Below are positions 8,162 through 15,578 of a stretch of 30,687 nt of DNA, piece by piece. The stretch's first letter is position 1; the number at the start of each line of letters is the position of its first letter. A model generated the notes under the pieces. The model was not told where the DNA came from and searched no databases. It was given only the letters and a program-made list of their open reading frames with translations. This DNA comes from a virus. Where the stretch lies: IMG/VR virus record IMGVR_UViG_3300047552_002923, positions 1 through 30,687 of that record. The stretch is one strand, 5' to 3'. The translations under genes and the position numbers were made by a program.

Positions 8162-9340
8162 TCATACACGGGTTTTTAGAACATTGACGATGCCACTGGA
8201 CACCCCGCCGCCGCCACGAGCGGCGAGGAGCGGCGATTGCTCAAACATTGCTATCCAATCGTCAGCATACATTTTTTCAATTACCTTTATCTCCAACTCA
8301 CATCTCGCCACCATTGGTATTGTTACATCCAACAGTTGTCTCTCTTGGTCTGTTATTTTTTGGGTAGGTGGTACGAGTGAGTATGCTTTAACCCAGGGAC
8401 CTTCAAAAGAGTAACTAAAATTTGTTATGGCGCATACATTATACTGGAAAAATCCAGAAGAATGGGTAACTCTAACATAACTCGGAGGTTCTGATATAGC
8501 AACTCTCATTCCCGGATATGATGAAAGCATTTTTATAGCCTCTTCTTGTAACCCCCCACCAGCACCACCTCCACCTCCACCACCCCCACCAGCGGCGGAC
8601 GCTAAATCACCAACGCCAAGATTTGAAGCGTCTTTTCCACCGATAATACCAGTTGCCCTCTTAGGATGTGACCACGCCGTTATGGTTAAAAGTGGGGCAT
8701 AAACATCCTCCACCCACTGTTCTATTGGATTTTTATTTCCATTAGTCGGAGTTCCAGCACTAAATAAAATAAATGGCAACTTAAAAGAAACTTTATCGGT
8801 CTTTTGATAAGTATCTTGCTTATCCAATGTTACCTTTTTTCTAGATTGTGGGGTTCCCATACCAGCAGCAGCTCCGGCATTTTGAGCGGTGTTTACCAAA
8901 CCACTCGCAGTATCAACAAGACTAGCCACGGTATCTAATATTCTGGATACAATACCATCACCCTCACCCCACTCATGAGCGAAATTGAATTTCAACCAAT
9001 CAGTCGTGGATGGTGCTATTCTAATGGTATAGAGATTCTTTTGTATTTCTTTCTGCTCTATTTCCATCTTTACTATCCCACCCTCAGTCTTGGGTTTGAT
9101 AGATACCGGTTTATTTCCAATAAATTCCAATATAACTTCTTCTACAACATTTTCATATTCTGTTGGCTCTGGCGTTGCGACCTTTATACCTTTAAACTGT
9201 GGACCTTTTAAGAAGGAAGATGTTTCCGTTATTTTCTTAGACCCTGTGCGATTTATACCAAAAGCATTACACGCCGCTATACTTGGGACCATTAAATCCG
9301 CTTTGAGCGATTTGGCGGTGCTAAAAGTGTTCTCACTCAT
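8162..9340 (-). CDS. gp48-like tail-tube cap/baseplate protein (392 aa)
   Basis: The start ATG at 9338-9340 overlaps the tape measure stop in an ATGA arrangement, with GGGAG about 6 bases upstream inside the tape measure gene, so translation is probably coupled. Two folded parts flank a small-residue, Ala/Gly-rich middle (including a run of nine glycines near residues 252-260). The C-terminal part, with PSYVRVTHSSG, CAITNFSYSFEGPW and MVARCELEIKVIE, follows the same order as the C-terminal tube-like domain of T4 gp48. In T4 the gene order is also 29 (tape measure) then 48. I therefore propose the protein that caps the baseplate and nucleates the tube. The identification rests on order and weak motif matches. 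Confidence 0.55.
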   Translation of the reverse strand: MSENTFSTAKSLKADLMVPSIAACNAFGINRTGSKKITETSSFLKGPQFKGIKVATPEPTEYENVVEEVILEFIGNKPVSIKPKTEGGIVKMEIEQKEIQKNLYTIRIAPSTTDWLKFNFAHEWGEGDGIVSRILDTVASLVDTASGLVNTAQNAGAAAGMGTPQSRKKVTLDKQDTYQKTDKVSFKLPFILFSAGTPTNGNKNPIEQWVEDVYAPLLTITAWSHPKRATGIIGGKDASNLGVGDLASAAGGGGGGGGGAGGGLQEEAIKMLSSYPGMRVAISEPPSYVRVTHSSGFFQYNVCAITNFSYSFEGPWVKAYSLVPPTQKITDQERQLLDVTIPMVARCELEIKVIEKMYADDWIAMFEQSPLLAARGGGGVSSGIVNVLKTRV

Positions 9341-12300
9341 ATTCTACTCCCATTAAAGTTTGACCTACTTATGAATTTGAGCATTTCAAATTGCGTATCG
9401 TTTGCGGGTTGCACACTACCGCCACCATCACCACCAATATTTCCTATAGATTTACCTACTTCATCTATCTTACTTGATAAAGTTTCAATACCTTTATGAA
9501 TTGATTCAATTCCATTTTGCAACGAACGAGCAAATTCCGGAACTTCCATTTTCTCAGACGATCCCGAAACGAAGTCTTTAACATCCTTGAAGGTTGGATT
9601 AACAATTGGTCCCTTTGAAACATCCAATGTGGTTATTTGTGCTTTATCTTTACCAACAACACTTAACATTGGCATATCACCAATCTCACCGCTTATCAAA
9701 CTGACAAAAGCAGCATTATCAACCGCCGACACCGATTTTCCACCAGATCCACCTCCAGATGGAGATGTCATTTTTGATAACATGTCTGCGAATATCCCAC
9801 CACCCAACCACTGTGGTAAATTGGAAAGACCTGATATTATGGAATATACTACTGAATATATCGCATCCATAACAGATTGCATTATGGGTAAGTATGGTTT
9901 AAAGTTATCCCATAAAAATGTTATAAGCGGTTTGAAGAATGGTAAAAATGTATCAAAGAAACTATTAAGAACCCCCATGAGCGTATTATTACCGCTACCA
10001 CTGAGGGGAAGAACTGCCTCAGGTCCCGCTTCACCTATAACCGCCTGGGTGGGACCGGTTACAATACCACCATCAGCAAACCAATTAAATGGATTCAACG
10101 CTTTACCAAGACCACCTACGACATCCTTAACACCACCGAGTAACTTTCCAGGTATATCGGTTATAAAATTAAACACCTTCTGTAAGCTTGCCCATATGCC
10201 ATCAATAACCAATTTAACACTATCCCATCCTATCTTAAATATACCAATAATCCAATCATATACTTCAGATATTATTTTGGAATAGTAATCCCATGCGACT
10301 TTGAAAGAATCCCACAACCAAGAAATTGGTATCATCAGACTATTGCCCAAATCTTGCAAAATTATTAAAACACTAATAATTTTCTCAACTAAGAAATTAA
10401 CAATTCTATCAAACATATTGGAAACTATAACCATTGCCCCACTAAAATCACCACTGAAAATAGCTTTTATCAAACTTATCGCATCTTTAAAATTGTCCCA
10501 TATAACGGATATACCATCTTTGATGAATGAATATGTCCACTTAAACGCTTCTATGAAGAATCTCATAAAAGGCATGAGAATATCAAATAGGAATTTAAAT
10601 ACAGGTCCTATTATGGGGAGTTTGGATAAAAAGTCCCCGAAGTGTTGAAATATATTAAATATAGTTTCAAACGTTGATGATATATAACTAACAATCCTAT
10701 CCATAAGTCTTGATACTATCTTCATAGCACCTGTAAAGTCCCCACTGAAAATAGCATCAATAAAATCATAAACATCTACGAGCACACCCCATACGAATTT
10801 AACAGTGTCCCATATCCAAAAAACAACCTCTTTAAGAATATTCCACACCATTACTATATAATTAACAACATGCTCCTTAATAAAATCCCAAAACTGTTTT
10901 ATATATTTACCAAAGTGTTTCCACACTAAGAATAACGTTATAACAGTTAATATAACTATTCCCAAAACCATAAGAATAACCGGTAAGACGGTCATAAAGA
11001 AAGTAACAGCAAGACTTACTAATGTCGGTATTATAGTTTTCCACATTAAACTAATTATTCTACCCACTGTGGTAAATATTGTTTTAATGAACCCTAATGG
11101 GTTAGAAACAAAGTTTACCAGTGATTTAAATCTTTTCTTTATATTTTGATCAAATGATAAGAGTTTATTTTCTACTCCTAATAACTTTTGACCAATACGA
11201 AATTCGGAAAGTTTTTGGTGTCTTTGAATATCGGATACACAATCACCCACATGATCCGGCAAATTATCCATCTTGGTTAATATTTCAAACTGTTCATCTG
11301 ATAGTTTGTTAAGCAATTCCATCGTGTCTTCTTTTGATAGACTTTGATTGGAAATTTTTGAAATCATTGAATTGACAATATTATTATTCTTTAACATCTC
11401 ATCAATAAAATGATCACCATCGTCATTCTTATTGTTTAAAGAAAATATATGATTTTTAATACTTAACAACTCTACATAACCCATATAAACATACTTAAAG
11501 ATTTCGTCTAAAATAGAATTTACCATTTCCGATATAGGATTCATCTTTGACAAATCTACAGGTGGGGCAGAAAAATTGACTACTGGAGTTGGAACATTAA
11601 CTATAGGTTCCGGCAAGTTTATTTTAGTAGCATCGACAACGGGTGCTGGAACATTAACTATAGGTTCTGGTAAGTTAACTATCGGTTCTGGTAAATTTAT
11701 TTTAGTAGCATCAACAACCGGTGTTGGAATGTTATTAATAAATGCATCGGAATTTTTACTGTTTAATTCTTTAAAATCTTCACTTAAAGACGGAACAATA
11801 TCGCTAACATTTGATGTTGTCTTTAAATTTTGACTTGATATATTCTCAAGGTCGCTATTGATTGCTTGATTGTTTTCAGCAACATCACGTTTAAAATCTA
11901 TTGTTAGATTTTTCAAAAAAATTATATTTGATAATATATTTTGAAAATGGAATCCATGAATCTGTAAAATATCATAATGAATAAACTTTAAATAGTTTAT
12001 TATATTCTTTATTTCAGTATATGTCTTTGTTACAGTGTTTCTTATTCCACCTGACATACTAATAAGTATATCATCTTCTTCAGAGTCGGAAGATTCATCT
12101 TCGTTTTTTTCTTTTTTGTTTCTAACAATGTTTATCAGACTGCTTATGATACCACTTGATTGATTTATATTATTTGTAGTATTTTTAGCAACTTCTTCTA
12201 CCAAATCCTGGGTATCGGAATTTGATTCTAATATATCATCTGTAATATGTAAACTTTTTAAATTCTGCTTAATATCCAATATTTCTTTTTTGAGGGAATT

Positions 12301-12477
12301 TGTTTTTTCATCATTATTTTTAACAATATATTCTTTAGATTCTTCTATCTTTTTTCCCAAAATTCCTACTTGCGAAATGACATCTTTTACAAGAGGATCT
12401 TTTTTATCCTCTTGTCTTTTAGAATTACTGCTATGAACTAATTTCATAGCCATTGCCATGTCTATCCCGTCTGCCAT
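9337..12477 (-). CDS. Tail tape measure protein (1046 aa; T4 gp29 role)
   Basis: ATG at 12475-12477 with AGGAAG upstream. The N-terminal half is highly charged and coiled-coil-like. Residues about 251-300 hold INLPEPIVN / PVVDATK repeats, residues about 485-522 are strongly hydrophobic, and residues about 572 and 670 start two copies of an AIFSGDF(T/S)GAM module. Near 800-826 is GGIVTGPTQAVIGEAGPEA, a motif I recognise from many tape measure proteins. Tape measure proteins set tail length and may help DNA cross the membrane. At 1046 residues it is well over the 590 of T4 gp29, which by the usual 1.5 angstrom per residue rule suggests a tail near 150 nm. It follows the chaperone/frameshift cassette, as expected for the family. 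Confidence 0.9.
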   Translation of the reverse strand: MADGIDMAMAMKLVHSSNSKRQEDKKDPLVKDVISQVGILGKKIEESKEYIVKNNDEKTNSLKKEILDIKQNLKSLHITDDILESNSDTQDLVEEVAKNTTNNINQSSGIISSLINIVRNKKEKNEDESSDSEEDDILISMSGGIRNTVTKTYTEIKNIINYLKFIHYDILQIHGFHFQNILSNIIFLKNLTIDFKRDVAENNQAINSDLENISSQNLKTTSNVSDIVPSLSEDFKELNSKNSDAFINNIPTPVVDATKINLPEPIVNLPEPIVNVPAPVVDATKINLPEPIVNVPTPVVNFSAPPVDLSKMNPISEMVNSILDEIFKYVYMGYVELLSIKNHIFSLNNKNDDGDHFIDEMLKNNNIVNSMISKISNQSLSKEDTMELLNKLSDEQFEILTKMDNLPDHVGDCVSDIQRHQKLSEFRIGQKLLGVENKLLSFDQNIKKRFKSLVNFVSNPLGFIKTIFTTVGRIISLMWKTIIPTLVSLAVTFFMTVLPVILMVLGIVILTVITLFLVWKHFGKYIKQFWDFIKEHVVNYIVMVWNILKEVVFWIWDTVKFVWGVLVDVYDFIDAIFSGDFTGAMKIVSRLMDRIVSYISSTFETIFNIFQHFGDFLSKLPIIGPVFKFLFDILMPFMRFFIEAFKWTYSFIKDGISVIWDNFKDAISLIKAIFSGDFSGAMVIVSNMFDRIVNFLVEKIISVLIILQDLGNSLMIPISWLWDSFKVAWDYYSKIISEVYDWIIGIFKIGWDSVKLVIDGIWASLQKVFNFITDIPGKLLGGVKDVVGGLGKALNPFNWFADGGIVTGPTQAVIGEAGPEAVLPLSGSGNNTLMGVLNSFFDTFLPFFKPLITFLWDNFKPYLPIMQSVMDAIYSVVYSIISGLSNLPQWLGGGIFADMLSKMTSPSGGGSGGKSVSAVDNAAFVSLISGEIGDMPMLSVVGKDKAQITTLDVSKGPIVNPTFKDVKDFVSGSSEKMEVPEFARSLQNGIESIHKGIETLSSKIDEVGKSIGNIGGDGGGSVQPANDTQFEMLKFISRSNFNGSRI
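11578..11727 (-). repeat. INLPEPIVN / PVVDATK repeat inside the tape measure gene
   Basis: Imperfect tandem units within the tape measure gene encode alternating INLPEPIVN, VPAPVVDATK and related segments at about residues 251-300. The seven-residue PVVDATK followed by INLPEPIVN occurs twice exactly at protein level. The units are proline-rich, probably forming an extended rod-like stretch. Confidence 0.8.
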
Positions 12478-12483
12478 ATTGCT

Positions 12484-12768
12484 TTACTTCCTAATAGGTG
12501 AATTCAAACCGCCCAGACCCCCGCCCCAAACATTTGCTATAGTCTTGCATATAATCTCAACTGCCTTCTTAGCAAACTCAAAGGTGTTCTTGATGAATTC
12601 ATTCTTGTTTTCGATTTCTTTCTCAAACTTCTCTTTGAAAATCTTTTTATAATACTCGAACTCTACACAAGATAATTCTTCAGCCTCCCATATATTTATA
12701 GAAGGCGAAGAATAAATTAGAATTTCGGCAATATCATTGAGCACCTGTTGATAGGCGCTCATCTGCAT
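12484..12768 (-). CDS. Short ORF downstream of the gp26-like gene; frameshift extension and/or own start (94 aa)
   Basis: This frame can be entered in two ways. It has its own ATG at 12766-12768 sharing a base with the upstream stop (TAATG), which suggests coupled reinitiation. It can also be reached by a -1 slip on the U-run at 12777-12784 of the upstream gene, which would add 97 residues to the first 260 of that protein (357-aa fusion). I reject the longer in-frame start at 12822 because it lies deep in the upstream gene and has no ribosome site of its own. The protein is acidic and mostly helical by eye, with a short Gly-rich end. Directly before the tape measure gene, this is the position of the second ORF (T of G/GT) in tail-chaperone pairs. 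Confidence 0.7.
   Translation of the reverse strand: MQMSAYQQVLNDIAEILIYSSPSINIWEAEELSCVEFEYYKKIFKEKFEKEIENKNEFIKNTFEFAKKAVEIICKTIANVWGGGLGGLNSPIRK
12693..12700 (-). promoter_or_regulatory. Possible intragenic late promoter motif (TATAAATA)
   Basis: Exact TATAAATA on the minus strand, but inside the coding sequence of the short ORF (Ser-Ile-Asn-Ile codons). It could supply extra transcript for the tape measure gene about 215 bases downstream, or be a chance match in AT-rich coding DNA. Confidence 0.3.
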
Positions 12769-12802
12769 TAACTGATAAAAAAAACTGCCACATTTGCCTC
12801 CT
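12739..12802 (-). promoter_or_regulatory. Candidate programmed -1 frameshift cassette
   Basis: In transcription order there are three elements. AGGAGG at 12802-12797 is an internal Shine-Dalgarno. After 12 bases comes a run of eight U (12784-12777) in which the last two frame-0 codons are UUU UUU preceded by U, so U UUU UUU has the canonical slippery phase. After a further 16 bases an inverted repeat at 12760-12739 can form an 8-bp stem (one G-U pair) with a 6-base loop. A -1 slip bypasses the UAA three codons later and enters the short ORF frame. The spacing of the first two elements resembles E. coli dnaX; the stem is further away than usual. Confidence 0.65.
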
Positions 12803-13556
12803 CGTCGGCAGTATGTCCACACTTCTCACACTTAAATTTGAATGGAAGTTTGACTCCAAACTCAGTGTTCCTTATATAATCGGTTATCTTTTCCAAGTCA
12901 CTGGCTCTCAAATTCTCAAAGAAATCTATCTTTTCTTCTATTTTCATTGGAACTTCTGCTATTATATCGTTCTGAGATATGAATATTTTATTAATATAAC
13001 CCGCCATCATGGTGAACTGTCTCTCAGACACTAATGTTATTTTCTTATCGAAGATAATCTTTTCCAACTTACGCTCATCAGAGCGCCTAATTGGTCCTAA
13101 AATAACCTTTATGTTACCGTTTGCAACCTCAATTGTAGATTGGTCTTCAGGACATTCATAGTTTTTTGTTACTATATTTTCCATATTAAATGGTATGTCT
13201 TTGTTAACATGTTCGCAACTTGGGCACTGGTGGGCAAGTTTTGCGGTATCGCCAGCAGCGGCCCTTCTTATAGACACGAGAATTTGATACCTTTCCTGGA
13301 CAGTTAAATCGTCTGTGCTACGATCACCATCCAATGTCACATATTTCTCTATAATCTCGTCAAAAACCCTCTGAATAAGTTTCTCGTCTTTAGATTCTAT
13401 AGACTTAAGAATATCTTTCTTATCTCTAACCTTCATCGGTTTAACAAATGCTTTATTACCAGTGTAACAAAGGTCTATTGCCATTTCATCTGCGCTTGGG
13501 GTGGCATACAATTTCTTCAAATCAGAAAAATTAAACGATGCTTTGTCGTCTGACAT
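12768..13556 (-). CDS. 26: gp26-like baseplate/tail assembly chaperone with two zinc-type CxxC pairs (262 aa)
   Basis: ATG at 13554-13556 with AGGAG about 7 bases upstream. Two CxxC pairs (residues 111-114, CPSC, and 243-246, CEKC) and the surrounding layout match the T4 gp26 baseplate family found in T4-like phages, where a zinc-binding core is flanked by helices. The gene directly precedes a short ORF and then the tape measure gene, which is the normal site of tail assembly chaperones. It ends AVFFIS-stop, and the FF codons are the slippery U-run. I infer that this short form and a frameshifted 357-aa form chaperone the tape measure protein, as gpG and gpGT do in lambda. Family assignment is fairly secure; the chaperone role is inferred from position. 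Confidence 0.7.
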   Translation of the reverse strand: MSDDKASFNFSDLKKLYATPSADEMAIDLCYTGNKAFVKPMKVRDKKDILKSIESKDEKLIQRVFDEIIEKYVTLDGDRSTDDLTVQERYQILVSIRRAAAGDTAKLAHQCPSCEHVNKDIPFNMENIVTKNYECPEDQSTIEVANGNIKVILGPIRRSDERKLEKIIFDKKITLVSERQFTMMAGYINKIFISQNDIIAEVPMKIEEKIDFFENLRASDLEKITDYIRNTEFGVKLPFKFKCEKCGHTADEEANVAVFFIS

Positions 13557-13576
13557 ATCATATCTCCTATATAATT

Positions 13577-13585
13577 ATTATAGCA
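13577..13585 (-). promoter_or_regulatory. Possible extended -10 host-type promoter (TGCTATAAT)
   Basis: In the 50-base gap before the gp26-like gene the minus strand reads TGCTATAAT, an exact extended -10 (TGn then TATAAT). I see no good -35. The transcript would begin close to the AGGAG ribosome site, leaving a very short leader. It may be chance in AT-rich DNA. Confidence 0.25.
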
Positions 13586-13606
13586 TCTTAAAATGTATTT
13601 TTATTA

Positions 13607-14866
13607 TTATTTCTTCGTTGATAACCAATCATATGGTCTTTTTATATTAGGCGCTCGGCGCCTATTGATGCTATTCGAAGAACCAGATCTATACCTTAAA
13701 GGTGGAGAATATCTAAAATTCATCCAGTTTAAAGCATCCATGAATGTCCAGGCGTCAGTGGTGTTAATATCACCATTTCTACCAAACGGATTTAGTTTCT
13801 TTATTTGGTCCTGAAGAAACCCAAGTGGGGATGGTAAAGTATTCCCACGACCGTTGTAGTCTTGGTCGGCATTCCCAGCTTTATCTTTTAGTAAACCTGG
13901 GTTTTTATTAATATCACCACCGCCAGTTACACCCGGAATGGCGGGGATTACGCTGGATACTGCGGATTTTAAAGCGTTTCCAAGTGCCGATCCAGCACCA
14001 CCAAGAGCATTAGATAGAGCCTTTGGCGCATCAGATAGAGCCGAACCACCGCTGTAATCTTTATCAGGATTCCCAGCTTTATCTTTTAGTAAACCATCGT
14101 TAATATTTATTTTTGCATCATTAACTTTTGTAGCATATGATTCGTCGCTTTTTTTCGCATATGAATATCCCGTAGCGTCCAGTTTTGCAAATTCTGGTGA
14201 CTTACCACTGGAGTATTCGGTGTTTACTATAAAGTAATCATAAGCAAATGTTACGGTGAATTTTCCAACATCCATATTGGAATGACTAAGTTGAACCTCA
14301 CCAACTTGCGACGGGTAAAGACCAAAGAATTCAAATCCACTAACAATATCACCATCTCTTGATAATTGTAAGACCTGGATTCCATTCTTTTTATAAGAAC
14401 CCGAAGTATATGGTATTTGTCTTATTGGATCATATATTAACGATTGCCAAGCTAAAAATTTATGCCTTACTTTATGATACTCATCGCATAGAAATGTAAC
14501 ATTCCAATCGTCAAAGGCGGCATTTCCCGCCATTTTATACTTGACTCCCTGGAACTCAAAGGATTTATCCTCTAATTTATATGATGGAAGTATTGTAGAT
14601 TCCGCCAACATTGTCAGCGATTGCGAATCATCATCTATGGGTGGAATAGATATTTGAAATAGATATGATCTTGAAAAATCACCTATCTTGTCTCTAAAAA
14701 CTTTTAGATTGACGCCGTTACTTGATGCCGATGATGCTGCACCGGGTAGCGATGGAACAGATATTCCGGCTGCCTTTAAAGCAGATGCTCCAGGAATGGA
14801 TGAACCAAAACCCCCTCCAGGTGCGGAGGGGGTTGAGCTGCTACTTGTAACAGAAATTAAAGGCAT
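13607..14866 (-). CDS. gp19 tail-tube paralogue with long low-complexity ends (419 aa)
   Basis: ATG at 14864-14866 with AAGGG about 10 bases upstream. Residues about 52-215 align by eye throughout with the true gp19 next door: LKVFRDKIGDFSRSYLFQISIPP against LYNFRTIIGDHSRAHLFQVNIPA, the FLAWQSLIYDPIRQI block against FLQWMGSVYDPERQV, and KFTVTFAYDYFIV against KFTVTFSYDYFAV. A 50-residue Ser/Gly/Ala/Pro leader and a roughly 200-residue tail are added, the latter with two GLLKDKAGN repeats and Ala/Gly-rich segments. The duplication suggests a specialised tube ring, such as a tube terminator or initiator, or a minor tube subunit with protruding appendages. It is not a decayed copy: the ORF is intact and the core is conserved. 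Confidence 0.85.
   Translation of the reverse strand: MPLISVTSSSSTPSAPGGGFGSSIPGASALKAAGISVPSLPGAASSASSNGVNLKVFRDKIGDFSRSYLFQISIPPIDDDSQSLTMLAESTILPSYKLEDKSFEFQGVKYKMAGNAAFDDWNVTFLCDEYHKVRHKFLAWQSLIYDPIRQIPYTSGSYKKNGIQVLQLSRDGDIVSGFEFFGLYPSQVGEVQLSHSNMDVGKFTVTFAYDYFIVNTEYSSGKSPEFAKLDATGYSYAKKSDESYATKVNDAKININDGLLKDKAGNPDKDYSGGSALSDAPKALSNALGGAGSALGNALKSAVSSVIPAIPGVTGGGDINKNPGLLKDKAGNADQDYNGRGNTLPSPLGFLQDQIKKLNPFGRNGDINTTDAWTFMDALNWMNFRYSPPLRYRSGSSNSINRRRAPNIKRPYDWLSTKK
13871..13897 (-). repeat. 27-bp direct repeat, copy 1 (encodes GLLKDKAGN)
   Basis: An exact 27-base match to the copy at 14069-14095, 198 bases (66 codons) away and in the same reading frame of the gp19 paralogue. Confidence 0.95.
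14069..14095 (-). repeat. 27-bp direct repeat, copy 2 (encodes GLLKDKAGN)
   Basis: Partner of the copy at 13871-13897. The flanking codons also encode related residues (D-x-D-Y), so the repeated protein motif is about 17 residues while the DNA identity is confined to 27 bases. Confidence 0.95.
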
Positions 14867-14902
14867 TAATTATTACCCTTCACTTAAGAAGTACGGTATC
14901 TA

Positions 14903-15541
14903 TCAAAGACCAAGGGTTCTTAGAAGACCACCAGTGCTGGCACCAACAATGAAGTTCTCACCCATGAACGGAATATCTGGACTGATTGCGGTTGGGATAG
15001 ATCCAGTCTTAGCACCGGCTCCAGCACGAACAGCAAAGTAATCATATGAGAATGTTACGGTGAATTTCTCAGGATCCTGATTTCCATGGTCGAGAGCAAT
15101 TTCACCAACTGTCTTTGGGAAGAGTCCTACAAACTGATAAACGAATACGGGTTCACCGATACGGTTTAACTGTGAAACAGTGACGTTATCAGACTTATAG
15201 AATAGTGGTGAACCTGCAACTTGACGCTCTGGATCGTAAACAGAACCCATCCACTGTAAGAATCTCAATCTGATTTCATGAGCGTCATCCAGGAGGAATT
15301 CACATTCCCAATCGCCACCCATTTCTGCGGAGGTGGCGACTTTGTAATTTAGACCCTGAAACGCTATATCAGTCGTTTGGATGCTATACTGTGGAAGCTT
15401 TGTAGTTCTGGCGAAACAAGACATTTCAATAGGATCAGAACCGATAGCGGGTATATTCACTTGAAATAGGTGAGCTCTTGAGTGATCACCTATTATGGTT
15501 CTGAAGTTATAAAGATTTCTATTTCCTGTTGGGAATGGCAT
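14903..15541 (-). CDS. 19: Tail tube protein gp19 (212 aa)
   Basis: ATG at 15539-15541 with AGGAG 7 bases upstream. The sequence carries the hallmarks of the T4 gp19 family: an NFRTIIGDHSRAHLFQVNIP start, RFLQWMGSVYDPERQV in the middle, VYQFVGLFPKTVGEIALDHGNQ and a FTVTFSYDYF strand at about 155-170. It is somewhat longer than T4 gp19 (163 aa), with a C-terminal extension after residue 170. Six-membered rings stack to form the inner tube through which DNA passes. It follows gp18 exactly as in T4. In T4 the portal gene 20 follows; here a gp19 paralogue and baseplate genes follow instead. Confidence 0.95.
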   Translation of the reverse strand: MPFPTGNRNLYNFRTIIGDHSRAHLFQVNIPAIGSDPIEMSCFARTTKLPQYSIQTTDIAFQGLNYKVATSAEMGGDWECEFLLDDAHEIRLRFLQWMGSVYDPERQVAGSPLFYKSDNVTVSQLNRIGEPVFVYQFVGLFPKTVGEIALDHGNQDPEKFTVTFSYDYFAVRAGAGAKTGSIPTAISPDIPFMGENFIVGASTGGLLRTLGL

Positions 15542-15578
15542 ATGTATCTCCTATCTGTTATAAATTAATTTATCCGTT

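Noticed and set aside
12769-12822. Upstream extension of the short ORF to a start at 12822
   Set aside because: It lies inside the gp26-like gene with no ribosome site; this part of the frame is better explained as the -1 frame entered at the U-run or skipped by starting at 12768.
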